Notes: generated by a model from the sequence alone, not told the origin. A stretch of DNA of 64,000 nt from Kocuria sp. (GCA_031179495.1 JAPSHS010000002.1:1-64000), one strand, 5' to 3'. Shown: positions 30,761-46,193, counted from the stretch's first letter. Numbers and translations: made by a program.

Positions 30761-32359
30761 ATGCAGGACCTGGGCACCATCAGCCCCACGCTCGAGGAGT
30801 TCCGCGCGCTCGCCGCGGAGCGCCGCGTCATCCCCGTCCGGATCAGGATCCTCGCGGACGCCATGACCCCGATCGGCCTCTACCGGGCGCTCGCGCTCGA
30901 GGACGGCGCGGCCCGCCCCGGCACCTTCCTCCTGGAGTCCGCGGCCGCGGGCGGTGTCTGGTCCCGCCACTCGTTCGTCGGCGCCAACTCCCGGGCCACG
31001 CTCACGGCCAAGGACGGGCAGGCCCACTGGATCGGCCGGGCGCCGGCCGGAGCCCCCACCAGCGGCAACCCGGTCGAGGCGCTGCGGGACACCATGGCGC
31101 TCCTGCACACGGAGCGCTTCGAGGACGTCCCGCCGCTGACCTCCGGGCTCGTCGGCTTCGTGGGCTGGGAGGCCGTGCGCCGCTGGGAACGGCTCCCGCA
31201 CCCGCCGGAGGACGACCTGCGCCTGCCCGAGCTGGCGATGAACCTCGTCTCGGACATCGCCATCCACGACAACACGGACGGCACCGTGATGCTCGTGGCC
31301 AACGCCGTCAACTTCGACGACACCGACGAGCGCGTCGACGAGGCCTGGACGGACGCCGTGGAGCGGGTGCACGCGATGCTCGAGAAGCTTGCCCGGCCCG
31401 CCGACCACGTCACCGCCTCGACGCTCAGCGGCGCCGACGAGATCCGCGGGGACCTGGAGTCCAAGGTCGCCCAGAGCTGGGACCGCGCGCTCTTCATGAA
31501 CTCCATCGCCGAGGGCAAGAAGGCCATCGTCGACGGCGACATCTTCCAGGTCGTGGTCTCCCGCCGCTTCGAGACGGCGTGCGGGGCCGACTCCCTCGAC
31601 GTCTACCGCATGCTGCGGGCCATCAACCCCAGCCCCTACATGTACCTGTACAACTTCGAGGACGCCGACGGGCGCCCCTTCTCGATCGTCGGATCCTCCC
31701 CGGAGGCGCTCGTGACCGTGACGGGGGACCAGGCCGTGACGCACCCGATCGCCGGGTCGCGCCCCCGCGGGCGGACCGTGGAGGAGGACCTCGACCTGGA
31801 GCGGGACCTGCTCCAGGACGAGAAGGAGCGCTCCGAGCACCTCATGCTCGTGGACCTCGCCCGCAACGACATCTCCAAGATCGCCGTCCCGGGCTCCGTG
31901 GAGGTCACGGAGTTCATGGAGGTCGAGCGCTTCAGCCACATCATGCACCTGTGCTCCAACGTCGTCGGGCGGATGCGCCCGGACGCCACCGCCTACGACG
32001 TCCTCGCCGCGACCTTCCCCGCCGGCACCCTCTCCGGCGCGCCCAAGCCGCGCGCCCTGCGCCTGCTCGACCAGTACGAGCCGCTGCGCCGGGCCGTCTA
32101 CGGCGGGGTGGTCGGCTACCTCGACTTCGCCGGGGACATGGACATGGCGATCGCCATCCGCACCGCCCTGCTCGTCGACGGCAAGGCCTACGTGCAGGCC
32201 GGCGGCGGCATCGTCGCCGACTCGGACCCGGAGGCCGAGGCCCTCGAGTCCCTCAACAAGGCCACCGCACCCCTGCGGGCCGTGCTCCTCGCCGAGCGGC
32301 TGCGCGAGCTCGACCTCGAGCGCACCGCCGTGCCGGGCACCGGTGCCGGGCGTGGCTGA
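30761..32359 (+). CDS. trpE: Anthranilate synthase component I
   Basis: Makes anthranilate from chorismate, with ammonia from a TrpG glutaminase not in this window. The 532-residue protein has the tryptophan feedback site FLLES (about residues 57-61) and the chorismate-binding core with PIAGSRPRG, EHLMLVDLARND and the FPAGTLSGAPKPRA loop. The ATG at 30761 has only a weak ribosome-binding site (AGGAAG, 14 nt upstream). No leader peptide with tandem Trp codons is visible in the 52-nt gap after hisI, so classical attenuation is not supported. Confidence 0.96.
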   Translation: MQDLGTISPTLEEFRALAAERRVIPVRIRILADAMTPIGLYRALALEDGAARPGTFLLESAAAGGVWSRHSFVGANSRATLTAKDGQAHWIGRAPAGAPTSGNPVEALRDTMALLHTERFEDVPPLTSGLVGFVGWEAVRRWERLPHPPEDDLRLPELAMNLVSDIAIHDNTDGTVMLVANAVNFDDTDERVDEAWTDAVERVHAMLEKLARPADHVTASTLSGADEIRGDLESKVAQSWDRALFMNSIAEGKKAIVDGDIFQVVVSRRFETACGADSLDVYRMLRAINPSPYMYLYNFEDADGRPFSIVGSSPEALVTVTGDQAVTHPIAGSRPRGRTVEEDLDLERDLLQDEKERSEHLMLVDLARNDISKIAVPGSVEVTEFMEVERFSHIMHLCSNVVGRMRPDATAYDVLAATFPAGTLSGAPKPRALRLLDQYEPLRRAVYGGVVGYLDFAGDMDMAIAIRTALLVDGKAYVQAGGGIVADSDPEAEALESLNKATAPLRAVLLAERLRELDLERTAVPGTGAGRG

Positions 32360-32951
32360 GGCCCCCGCCGCCCCCCGGGGGCGGCTGACCCGGAAGTCCA
32401 CGGTGGTGACCGCCACGCTGCTCGCGGCGCTCGCGGTCTTCGCGTGCTCGGCGGCCACGTGGATCTCGGCCACGGTGCGGACCACGCTGGAGCCCGTGAC
32501 CGTGGACGTCGCCGGCTCCGAGGCGGCCCCGGCGGTCACCGCCCTGGGCCTGGTCGCGGCCGCCGGTGCCCTCACCACGGCGATCTCCGGGCGGGTGCTG
32601 CGCCCGGTGGTCTCCGTGGTGGTGGTGCTGGCGGGCCTCGGCGCCCTGGCCGCGGCCGTGGCCGTGCCGGCGGACCCGGCCGGTGCCGCGCGGACCGCCG
32701 TGGGGGAGTCCACCGGCCTGGTCAACGCCGGCGGCGAGTACGCCCTGACGCCCTGGCCCTGGCTCGCGGCCGTCGCGGCCGTGCTGGTCGCCCTGTGCGG
32801 GGCCTGGGCCCTCCTGGCGGGCCGGTCGTGGACGGCGGCCCGGCGCTACGAGCGCACCGGGACGGAGCCGGCCGCGGGCGGGCCCGCCCGCGGCGGGGAC
32901 GAGATCGACTCGTGGGACGCCCTCACGGAGGGGCGCGACCCCACCGCCTGA
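32352..32951 (+). CDS. Tryptophan-associated membrane protein (TIGR02234 type)
   Basis: The 199-residue protein has about four membrane segments (near 20-42, 62-80, 85-105, 135-155) and a polar C-terminus. Proteins of this kind sit between trpE and trpC in many actinobacteria; their role is unknown. GTG 32352 overlaps the trpE stop by 8 nt; GTG 32343 would give 3 more residues. No ribosome-binding site decides between them. A long palindrome at 32970 follows. Confidence 0.82.
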   Translation: MAEAPAAPRGRLTRKSTVVTATLLAALAVFACSAATWISATVRTTLEPVTVDVAGSEAAPAVTALGLVAAAGALTTAISGRVLRPVVSVVVVLAGLGALAAAVAVPADPAGAARTAVGESTGLVNAGGEYALTPWPWLAAVAAVLVALCGAWALLAGRSWTAARRYERTGTEPAAGGPARGGDEIDSWDALTEGRDPTA

Positions 32952-32969
32952 GCCGCGCCCGCGCCCGCC

Positions 32970-32991
32970 GCACCGCGCCGCGGCGCGGTGC
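32970..32991. terminator. Palindromic hairpin after the TIGR02234 gene
   Basis: A perfect 22-bp palindrome (stem of 9 bp plus a tight loop) lies 18 nt after the stop. It may end a trpE transcript or reduce read-through to trpC. Confidence 0.6.
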
Positions 32992-33012
32992 GCACCGGGC
33001 GCCGCGGAGTGG

Positions 33013-33018
33013 CACAAT
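33013..33018 (+). promoter_or_regulatory. Candidate -10 element for the HGxxPAAW-trpCB-trpA unit
   Basis: CACAAT lies about 97 nt before the ATG at 33115, after the palindrome. It is the best candidate in the 163-nt gap. Confidence 0.35.
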
Positions 33019-33114
33019 GGAGCGAGACAGACTGTCAGCAACCGCCGTGCCCCCGACGGGGCCCGGCGAGCGGGGCCGACCGGCCCCGGCAGGGAAATCA
33101 GGAGTGCAGCAATC

Positions 33115-33378
33115 ATGGCAAACGGCAACGAGATCGTCCTCGACCACACGGGCTTCGTGGGGCACGGCAACACCCTCGCCGCCTGGGTGACCGTCGGGAT
33201 CATGTCCGTGGGCGTCATCGTGGGCGTCGTGGGCTTCACCCTGGGCAACACGCCCCTGCTCATCGTGGGCATCGGCCTCGTCGTCGTCGGCCTGATCGCC
33301 GGTGCCGTGCTGCGCTCCATGGGCCACGGGGCCGGTTCGGAGCAGCGCAAGCACGAGGCCCGCGACCACCAGGGCTGA
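33115..33378 (+). CDS. HGxxPAAW family small membrane protein
   Basis: The 87-residue protein has two membrane segments (about 22-43 and 47-66) and the N-terminal [11 protein letters not shown] motif that names the family (the Pro is a Leu here). The C-terminus is charged and cytosolic. It is a regular member of the actinobacterial trp cluster, between trpE and trpC, with no known function. The ATG follows a CAGGAG ribosome-binding site. Confidence 0.85.
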   Translation: MANGNEIVLDHTGFVGHGNTLAAWVTVGIMSVGVIVGVVGFTLGNTPLLIVGIGLVVVGLIAGAVLRSMGHGAGSEQRKHEARDHQG

Positions 33379-33520
33379 CCCCGGCCCGGCCCGCGCAGCA
33401 CGCGCCCCGGCCGACCGCCCCCGCACGGGACCGGACCCCGCCCCGGCACGACCGGGTCGGCGACCGCACGTCCCGCAGCACGCACGAAGGCGGCCGTCGC
33501 CGCCGAGAGGACAGGAATCC

Positions 33521-35647
33521 ATGTCGCAACAGAGCACCGGGACGGTCCTGGACACCATCATCGAGGGCGTCCGCGCGGACCTGGCGGAGCGCCGGGAGCG
33601 GGTCGGCCTCGACGAGCTGCGGGAGGCGGCGGCCCAGCGGCCGCCGGCCCTGGACGCCGAGTCCGCCCTGCGCGGGCCGAGCCGGGACGCGGTGCAGGTC
33701 ATCGCCGAGGTCAAGCGCTCCAGCCCGTCCAAGGGCGCCCTCGCGCCGATCGCCGACCCCGCCCTGCTCGCCACGGCCTACGAGCGCGGCGGGGCCTCTG
33801 TCATCTCCGTGCTGACCGAGCAGCGCCGCTTCAACGGGTCCCTGGCCGACCTCGACGCCGTGCGCGCGGCCGTGGGCGTGCCCGTGCTGCGCAAGGACTT
33901 CACGGTCGACGAGTACCAGATCTGGGAGGCGCGGGCGCACGGCGCCGACCTGGTCCTGCTGATCGTGGCCGCGCTCACCGACGAGCAGCTGCGCCGGTTC
34001 CTGCACCTGACCCACGAGCTGGGCATGCACGCCCTCGTGGAGACCCACACGCCCGAGGAGATCGAGCGCGCCGTCGCGGTGGGCGCCCGGATCGTGGGCG
34101 TGAACGTCCGCGACCTCAAGACCCTCGACACCGACGTCAGGACCTTCGGACGGCTGGCGGGACTCCTGCCGCAGGACGCGGTGCTCGTCGCCGAGTCCGG
34201 GGTGGAGGGCGAGGAGCAGATCGAGCTCTACGCCTCCCACGGGGCGAAGGCCGTGCTGGTCGGCGAGGCGCTCGTGCGCAGCGACGACGCCGCGGCCACC
34301 ATCGGCAGCTTCCGCACGGCGGGCGCGGCGGCCCGTGCCCGCCGGCACGCCTCCGCCGCCGAGGCCGGGGCGGCCGCCGAGGAGGCGGCGTCCCTGCGCG
34401 GCGCGCCGGGGCCCTACTTCGGGGACTTCGGCGGGCGCTGGATGCCCGAGTCCCTCGTCGCCGCGCTCGACGAGCTGACGGACACCTTCGACAAGGCCAA
34501 GGCGGACCCCGGGTTCACCGCGGAGTTCCAGCGGCTCTCCCGCGACTACTCGGGCCGTCCCTCCCTGCTCACCGAGGCGCTGCGCTTCGGCGCGGAGGCC
34601 GGGTGCCGGGTGTTCCTCAAGCGCGAGGACCTCAACCACACGGGCTCGCACAAGATCAACAACGTGCTGGGCCAGGCCCTGCTCGCCCGGCGGATGGGCA
34701 AGACCCGGCTGATCGCCGAGACCGGCGCCGGCCAGCACGGCGTGGCCTCCGCGACCGCGGCCGCGCTGTTCGGCATGGAGTGCGTGGTCTACATGGGCGA
34801 GGAGGACACCCGCCGGCAGGCCCTCAACGTGGCCCGCATGGAGCTGCTGGGCGCCACCGTGGTGCCCGTGACCAACGGCTCCCGCACGCTCAAGGACGCG
34901 ATCAACGAGGCCCTGCGGGACTGGGTGGCGTCCGTCGAGCACACCCACTACCTGCTCGGCACCGCGGCCGGCCCCTACCCGTTCCCCGCGATGGTGCGCT
35001 ACTTCCACGAGCAGATCGGGGAGGAGGCCCGCGCCCAGGTCCTCGAGCAGGCCGGCCGCCTGCCGGACGCCGTGGCGGCCTGCGTGGGCGGCGGCTCCAA
35101 CGCCATCGGCATCTTCCACGGCTTCCTGGACGACCCCTCGGTGGAGCTCCACGGCTTCGAGGCGGGCGGCGACGGCGTGCAGACCGGCCGGCACGCGGCC
35201 ACCATCTCGCTGGGCCGGCCCGGCGTGCTGCACGGGGCCAAGACGTACCTCATGCAGGACGAGGACGGGCAGACCCTCGAGTCCCACTCCATCTCCGCCG
35301 GCCTCGACTACCCGGCCGTCGGCCCCGAGCACTCCTACCTGCACGACATCGGGCGGGCCCGCTACGAGGCGATCACCGACACCCAGGCGATGGACGCGTT
35401 CCAGCTGCTGTGCCGCACGGAGGGCATCATCCCGGCGATCGAGACCTCCCACGCCCTGGCCGGGGCGCTGGAGCTCGGCCGCCGCTGGGTCGAGGAGCTC
35501 GGCGCGGAGGCCGCGGCCGAGAAGATCGTCGTCGTCTCCCTCTCCGGGCGCGGCGACAAGGACGTGGCCACGGCCGCGGAGTGGTTCGGGATGCTCCCGG
35601 ACGACAGCGCCGAGGCCGAACTCGGCGAGAAGGGCGAGCGACTGTGA
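33521..35647 (+). CDS. trpCB: Fused indole-3-glycerol-phosphate synthase (TrpC) / tryptophan synthase beta chain (TrpB)
   Basis: One uninterrupted 708-residue frame covers both enzymes. Residues 1 to about 268 are Trp[14 protein letters not shown] (K65), [24 protein letters not shown] and VAESGVEG make up the active site and phosphate loop. An Ala/Arg/Glu-rich linker (about 270-295) follows. TrpB begins at [11 protein letters not shown] (Y299) and carries the PLP lysine K378 in [10 protein letters not shown] and the phosphate loop [10 protein letters not shown]. The Y299-K378 distance equals that between the same residues in Salmonella TrpB, so TrpB is complete. The frame contains no stop, and an internal start for free TrpB is not obvious. 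The stop overlaps trpA. In most actinobacteria the two genes are separate. Confidence 0.93.
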   Translation: MSQQSTGTVLDTIIEGVRADLAERRERVGLDELREAAAQRPPALDAESALRGPSRDAVQVIAEVKRSSPSKGALAPIADPALLATAYERGGASVISVLTEQRRFNGSLADLDAVRAAVGVPVLRKDFTVDEYQIWEARAHGADLVLLIVAALTDEQLRRFLHLTHELGMHALVETHTPEEIERAVAVGARIVGVNVRDLKTLDTDVRTFGRLAGLLPQDAVLVAESGVEGEEQIELYASHGAKAVLVGEALVRSDDAAATIGSFRTAGAAARARRHASAAEAGAAAEEAASLRGAPGPYFGDFGGRWMPESLVAALDELTDTFDKAKADPGFTAEFQRLSRDYSGRPSLLTEALRFGAEAGCRVFLKREDLNHTGSHKINNVLGQALLARRMGKTRLIAETGAGQHGVASATAAALFGMECVVYMGEEDTRRQALNVARMELLGATVVPVTNGSRTLKDAINEALRDWVASVEHTHYLLGTAAGPYPFPAMVRYFHEQIGEEARAQVLEQAGRLPDAVAACVGGGSNAIGIFHGFLDDPSVELHGFEAGGDGVQTGRHAATISLGRPGVLHGAKTYLMQDEDGQTLESHSISAGLDYPAVGPEHSYLHDIGRARYEAITDTQAMDAFQLLCRTEGIIPAIETSHALAGALELGRRWVEELGAEAAAEKIVVVSLSGRGDKDVATAAEWFGMLPDDSAEAELGEKGERL

Positions 35648-36498
35648 GCACCACCCACCACGCGACCGGAGGGGCCGACCTCGCCTCCCGCATCCTGCCC
35701 GCGGACCTGCGCAGCAACCCCGACTCCCGGCTCGCCGCTCGCCTCGCCGCGTGCCGCGAGCAGGGCCGGCCCGCGCTCGTGGGCTACCTGCCCGCCGGCT
35801 TCCCGACCGTCGAGGAGTCGATCGAGGCGGCGGTGGCGCTGGGCCTCAACGGCGCGGACGTCATCGAGATCGGCATCCCGTACTCGGACCCGGTCATGGA
35901 CGGCCCCGTGATCCAGCACGCGACGACGACGGCCCTGGCCAACGGCTTCCGCGTGGCCGACGTCTTCCGCGTGGTCCGGGCGGTCTCGGAGCGCACCGAC
36001 GCGGTGCCCGTGGTGATGACCTACTGGAACCCCGTCCTCCAGCTGGGCGTCGACACCTTCGCCGCGCACCTCGCCGAGGCCGGGGGAGCGGGGATCATCA
36101 CCCCGGACCTCATCCCGGACGAGGCGGCCGACTGGTTCGCCGCCTCCCAGGCCCACGACCTGGACCGGATCTTCCTGGCCGCCCCGTCCTCCTCGCGGGA
36201 GCGCCTGGACCTGGTGGTCAAGGCCGCGAGCGGCTTCGTCTACGCCGTCTCCGTGATGGGCGTGACCGGCGCCCGGGACGCCGTCTCCGACGTCGCCGAG
36301 CAGCTCGTCGCGGACACCCGTGCCGCCGGCGCGCAGAACGTGTGCGTGGGCCTGGGCGTCTCCCGCCGGGCGCACGTCGAGGAGATCGGCGCCTACGCGG
36401 ACGGCGTGATCGTGGGCACCGCCCTGGTCAAGGCCCTGGCCGACGGCGGCCCCGAGGCCGTGGGCGCCCTGGCCCGGGAACTGGCCGGTCTCGCCTGA
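35644..36498 (+). CDS. trpA: Tryptophan synthase alpha chain
   Basis: Cleaves indole-3-glycerol phosphate to indole, which passes through a tunnel to TrpB. The 284-residue TIM barrel has the catalytic glutamate in [15 protein letters not shown], the aspartate in LIPDEAADW and the phosphate loops in [10 protein letters not shown] and GLGVS. The GTG overlaps the stop of trpCB by 4 nt, so production is coupled to its partner. Confidence 0.97.
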   Translation: MSTTHHATGGADLASRILPADLRSNPDSRLAARLAACREQGRPALVGYLPAGFPTVEESIEAAVALGLNGADVIEIGIPYSDPVMDGPVIQHATTTALANGFRVADVFRVVRAVSERTDAVPVVMTYWNPVLQLGVDTFAAHLAEAGGAGIITPDLIPDEAADWFAASQAHDLDRIFLAAPSSSRERLDLVVKAASGFVYAVSVMGVTGARDAVSDVAEQLVADTRAAGAQNVCVGLGVSRRAHVEEIGAYADGVIVGTALVKALADGGPEAVGALARELAGLA

Positions 36499-36569
36499 TA
36501 GCGTGACGGGGCGGACCGGCCGACACCGGGCTCCGCCCCCCACCTCCCGACGAGCCGAGGCCCCACCGC

Positions 36570-37457
36570 ATGCTGCTGAGCGCCGCTTCCCCCGTTCCCG
36601 TCCTGCTGGGCGTCCCCGTCCGGCAGGGCATCCCCTCCCCGGACTGGTCGGGCTTCTCCGTCGGCCCGCTGACCGTGCACGCCTACGCCCTGTGCATCCT
36701 CGCCGGCATCGCCGCGGCGCTGTGGCTGACCACCCGGCGCTGGGAGGCGCGGGGCCGGGACCCGGAGATCGTGTGGGACATCGTCATGTGGGCGGTGCCC
36801 GCCGGCATCGTCGGGGCCCGGCTCTACCACGTGCTGATCACCGACCCGGCCGGGTATTTCGGTCCCGGCGCGGACCCTCTCGACGCCCTGCGGATCTGGG
36901 AGGGCGGGCTCGGCATCATGGGCGCCGTGGCCTGCGGGGCGCTGGCCGCGTGGTGGGTGTGCCGCCGGCACGGGATCCCTCTGGCCGTGTTCGCCGACGC
37001 CGCGGCGCCGGGCCTGCTCCTGGCCCAGGCGATCGGGCGCTGGGGCAACTGGTTCAACCAGGAGCTCTTCGGCCGCCCCACGACCCTGCCGTGGGGCCTG
37101 GAGATCGACCCCGCCAGCGTCAACTTCCCCGCCGGGCTGCCCGCCGACACCCTCTTCCACCCCACCTTCCTCTACGAGTCCCTGTGGAACCTGCTGGGCG
37201 TGGTGCTGCTGCTGGCCCTGGACCGGAGGCTCCGGCTGGACGGCGGCCGGCTGTTCGCCCTCTACCTCGTCCACTACGGGGTGGGCCGGATGCTCATCGA
37301 GCTGTTCCTGCGGATCGACCCCTCCCTCGTGCTGCTGGGCCAGCGCGTGCACGTGTGGACGTCGCTGGGGCTCGTCCTGCTCGGCCTGGCCCTGCTCGTG
37401 GGGATCACCCGCCGCCGCCGCGCCCGCAGGGCCGCCGTGGAGGCCTCGCACGGCTGA
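36570..37457 (+). CDS. lgt: Prolipoprotein diacylglyceryl transferase
   Basis: Attaches diacylglycerol to the lipobox cysteine of prelipoproteins, including the lipoproteins in this window. The 295-residue protein has about seven membrane helices, the GARLYHVL region, the signature GRWGNWFNQELFGRPT and HPTFLYESLWNLL. It lies 71 nt after trpA; the trpA-lgt order is conserved in mycobacteria and other actinobacteria. Confidence 0.96.
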   Translation: MLLSAASPVPVLLGVPVRQGIPSPDWSGFSVGPLTVHAYALCILAGIAAALWLTTRRWEARGRDPEIVWDIVMWAVPAGIVGARLYHVLITDPAGYFGPGADPLDALRIWEGGLGIMGAVACGALAAWWVCRRHGIPLAVFADAAAPGLLLAQAIGRWGNWFNQELFGRPTTLPWGLEIDPASVNFPAGLPADTLFHPTFLYESLWNLLGVVLLLALDRRLRLDGGRLFALYLVHYGVGRMLIELFLRIDPSLVLLGQRVHVWTSLGLVLLGLALLVGITRRRRARRAAVEASHG

Positions 37458-37757
37458 GCCCCGGAGCAGCCGCGTGATACCACACCGGGTCCGGCAGTTT
37501 TCAGACTTGTAACATCCGGATGCTAGATTTCACTGGCGCAGGACCGGGAACGGGCGAACCACGCCCCCACCGCTGCGCACGCCACGATCGTCCAACGTCG
37601 GACATTCCTGGAACGGGCCCTCCCACCGTCCGGCGTCTCGTCGACCACCGATCGAGGACGCCGACGGCGGCTCACGAACCGGCGGCACCTCCCGACCGGA
37701 GCTCTGCCGCGGGGGCCTCTCCTGTTGACCGCATCTCATGGTGAGGAGACGTCTGTC
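37458..37757 (+). promoter_or_regulatory. Promoter and long leader region of gltBD
   Basis: This 300-bp gap begins with an AT-richer island (about 37495-37531), unusual for the window, containing TTGTAA, the 10-bp palindrome CATCCGGATG (37513-37522) and TAGATT (37524-37529), a good -10 element. Transcription should start near 37536, leaving a leader of about 220 nt. I recognise no known riboswitch in it and no open frame with good support. A TTG at 37725 could lengthen GltB by 11 residues. Confidence 0.5.
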
Positions 37758-43875
<6,118 letters not shown>

Positions 43876-43891
43876 GGCGCCCGGCACGGCA

Positions 43892-43925
43892 CGGGCCGCG
43901 CTCCTCGCCCGAGGGGCGCGGCCCG
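43892..43925 (+). terminator. Terminator after gltD
   Basis: A long hairpin with a 10-bp outer stem (43892-43901 with 43916-43925) and an inner CCTC/GAGG stem lies 17 nt after the gltD stop. Confidence 0.75.
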
Positions 43926-43954
43926 CGCCGTCGCCGGGACCCCGGCCGGCGGCC

Positions 43955-43982
43955 TCGACACGGCGGGCCGCGTTGATAGGCT
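43955..43982 (+). promoter_or_regulatory. Promoter of the pyk leader
   Basis: TCGACA (43955-43960), 16 nt, then TAGGCT (43977-43982). This is one of the best -35/-10 pairs in the window. It puts transcription start near 43989. Confidence 0.6.
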
Positions 43983-44024
43983 GGGAAGGACCTCCCCGCT
44001 CCGGGGCAGGACAACCAGGCAGAG

Positions 44025-44069
44025 CGGCCGGGAGCTCCGCCGCGTCCGCGCGGCGTCCCGGCCGTTTTT
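44025..44069 (+). terminator. Intrinsic terminator in the pyk leader (attenuator or small-RNA end)
   Basis: The outer stem CGGCCGGGA (44025-44033) pairs with TCCCGGCCG (44056-44064) and an inner 7-bp stem caps it with a TCCG loop. TTTTT (44065-44069) follows directly. It is the only hairpin in the window with a proper T tract, and it lies between the pyk promoter and the pyk start. Confidence 0.75.
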
Positions 44070-44117
44070 CCTTGCGCGTCCTCCCGCGGTGACACCCCAC
44101 AACCCAAGGCGGCACAC

Positions 44118-45596
44118 ATGCGACGAGCAAAGATCGTGGCCACGATCGGCCCGGCCATCTCCTCCTACGAGAACCTCTCCCAGGCGATCCGGTCGGGCAT
44201 GAACGTGGCCCGGCTCAACATGAGCCACGGCGACCACTCCGTCCACGACGCGTCCTACGAGAACCTGCGGCGCGCCGCGGCCGACGCCGGGGCGACGGTC
44301 GCGATCCTCGCCGACCTCCAGGGGCCCAAGATCCGGCTCGGCCGGTTCGCGGACGGGCCCCACGAGCTGGTCCCCGGCGACGTCTTCTCCATCACCACCG
44401 AGGACCTCGAGGGCACCCAGGAGCTGTGCTCCACCACCCACAAGGGCCTGCCCGGGGACGTGAACGTGGGCGACCCCCTGCTGATCAACGACGGCCAGAT
44501 CGCCCTGCGCGCCACCGCCGTCTCGGACACGACCGTGACCACCGAGGTCGTCGTCGGCGGGGCGGTGTCCAACAACAAGGGCATCAACCTGCCCGGCGTG
44601 GCCGTGAACGTCCCGGCGCTGTCCGAGAAGGACGAGGACGACCTGCGCTGGGCGCTGCGCCGCGGCGTGGACCTCATCGCCCTGTCCTTCGTGCGCGACG
44701 CCAAGGACATCGTGCGGGTGCACGAGATCATGGACGAGGAGGGCCGGCGCCTGCCGGTGATCGCCAAGATCGAGAAGCCCCAGGCCGTGGACTCCCTGCA
44801 CGAGATCATCGACGCGTTCGACGGCATCATGGTCGCCCGCGGCGACCTCGGCGTGGAGCTGCCGCTGGAGCAGGTGCCGATCGTGCAGAAGCGCGCCATC
44901 GAGCTCGCCCGGCGCTGGGCCAAGCCGGTGATCGTCGCCACGCAGGTGCTGGAGTCGATGATCGACAGCCCCCGCCCCACCCGTGCCGAGGCCTCCGACT
45001 GCGCCAACGCGGTGCTCGACGGCGCCGACGCCGTCATGCTCTCCGGGGAGACCTCGGTGGGCAAGTACCCGATCGAGACCATCGAGACCATGGCCCGGAT
45101 CATCGAGGCCACCGAGAGCCAGGCGCTGGAGCGCGTCCCCGCCCTCGGCACGGAGCCGCGCACCCGCGGCGGTGCGGTGACGCGGGCGGCCGTCACCATC
45201 GCCCGGCAGCTCGACGTCAGCTACATCTGCACGTTCACCCAGTCCGGGGACTCCGCCCGCCGGCTCTCCCGCCTGCGCCCGGCCCACCCGATCCTGGCCT
45301 TCACCCCGGAGCCGCTCGTCACCGCGCTCATGTCCCTGCTGTGGGGCGTGCAGCCGATCCAGGTGGAGGAGGTCGCCCACACGGACGACATGACCAAGCA
45401 GGTGGACCGCCACCTGCAGGCGGAGGGACTGGCCGGCAAGGACGACCTCGTGGTGATCTGCGCCGGCTCGCCCCCCGGGGTCGCCGGCACCACCAACCTC
45501 GTGAAGGTCCACCGTGTGGGCGACGTCCGGGACGCCGGTGAGCTGCTGAGCAACCAGCGCAAGCGCGAGCACGTGGGGCCGTGGCGCGAGGCCTGA
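44118..45596 (+). CDS. pyk: Pyruvate kinase
   Basis: Last step of glycolysis. The 492-residue protein has the N-terminal KIVATIGPA and RLNMSHGDH, the B domain (about 70-170), the catalytic VIAKIEKPQAV and MVARGDLGVELPLEQVP, the VATQVLESMI region and a C-terminal allosteric domain. The ATG at 44118 lies about 50 nt after an intrinsic terminator, so expression may depend on read-through. Confidence 0.97.
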   Translation: MRRAKIVATIGPAISSYENLSQAIRSGMNVARLNMSHGDHSVHDASYENLRRAAADAGATVAILADLQGPKIRLGRFADGPHELVPGDVFSITTEDLEGTQELCSTTHKGLPGDVNVGDPLLINDGQIALRATAVSDTTVTTEVVVGGAVSNNKGINLPGVAVNVPALSEKDEDDLRWALRRGVDLIALSFVRDAKDIVRVHEIMDEEGRRLPVIAKIEKPQAVDSLHEIIDAFDGIMVARGDLGVELPLEQVPIVQKRAIELARRWAKPVIVATQVLESMIDSPRPTRAEASDCANAVLDGADAVMLSGETSVGKYPIETIETMARIIEATESQALERVPALGTEPRTRGGAVTRAAVTIARQLDVSYICTFTQSGDSARRLSRLRPAHPILAFTPEPLVTALMSLLWGVQPIQVEEVAHTDDMTKQVDRHLQAEGLAGKDDLVVICAGSPPGVAGTTNLVKVHRVGDVRDAGELLSNQRKREHVGPWREA

Positions 45597-45610
45597 GCGG
45601 GCGCGCCGGC

Positions 45611-46072
45611 ATGGGCCCCGAGGAGCACGCGCGCGAGCTCGGCGAGCACGGGGTGCCCGAGGAGCTGCACGCCGTCTTCCCCGGGCACGGGATCGGCGGC
45701 CTCGCCCGGGCGATGGGCATCCGGTTCACGGAGCTCTCGCCCGGGCGGGCGGTGGCCACGATGCCGGTCGAGCCGAACACCCAGCCCGGCGGGGTCCTGC
45801 ACGGGGGAGCGCACTGCGTCCTGGCGGAGACCCTGGCCTCCACGGCCGCGAGCGTGCACGCCGGGCCGGAGCGCTTCGCGGTGGGCGTCGACATCAACGC
45901 GACGCACCAGCGCGGGATCTCCTCCGGGTCGGTCACGGGCACCTGCACCGCGCTGCACCTGGGGACCACGCTGACCGTGCACGAGGTCGTGATGACCGAC
46001 GAGCGGGGGCGCCGGCTGTCCACGGCGCGGGTGACGAACCTGCTCCGCGAGCGGGGCCCCGGAACGGACTGA
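45611..46072 (+). CDS. PaaI-type hotdog-fold thioesterase
   Basis: The 153-residue protein has the PaaI-family core NTQPGGVLHGGAHCVLAETLAS, with the Asn/His-Gly-Gly site and the acidic residue E in LAETLAS, and the VGVDINATHQRG strand. It probably hydrolyses an aromatic or small acyl-CoA; the substrate is not known. ATG 45611 is 14 nt after pyk. GTG 45581, inside the pyk end, would add 10 residues; neither has a clear ribosome-binding site. A thioesterase next to pyk is also seen in mycobacteria. A bidirectional terminator follows. Confidence 0.85.
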   Translation: MGPEEHARELGEHGVPEELHAVFPGHGIGGLARAMGIRFTELSPGRAVATMPVEPNTQPGGVLHGGAHCVLAETLASTAASVHAGPERFAVGVDINATHQRGISSGSVTGTCTALHLGTTLTVHEVVMTDERGRRLSTARVTNLLRERGPGTD

Positions 46073-46081
46073 GGGCACGGA

Positions 46082-46110
46082 AGAACCCCGGACCGCCGGT
46101 CCGGGGTTCT
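46082..46110. terminator. Bidirectional terminator between the thioesterase and tRNA-Leu
   Basis: A perfect 13-bp stem (46082-46094 with 46098-46110) with a GCC loop begins 9 nt after the thioesterase stop. On the minus strand it begins at the very end of the tRNA-Leu CCA. Confidence 0.85.
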
Positions 46111-46193
46111 GGTGCCCAAGGTGGGACTCGAACCCACACTCCGAAGGAACCGCATTTTGAGTGCGGCGCGTCTGCCAGTTCCGCCACTTGGGC
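46110..46193 (-). tRNA. tRNA-Leu (anticodon CAA)
   Basis: The 84-nt class II tRNA has acceptor stem GCCCAAG/CTTGGGC, anticodon loop CTCAAAA giving CAA (reads TTG), a variable arm with GTTCCTTCGGAGT, T-arm GGTTCGAGTCC and an encoded 3' CCA. It is the only one of the five tRNAs here with an encoded CCA. Confidence 0.98.
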
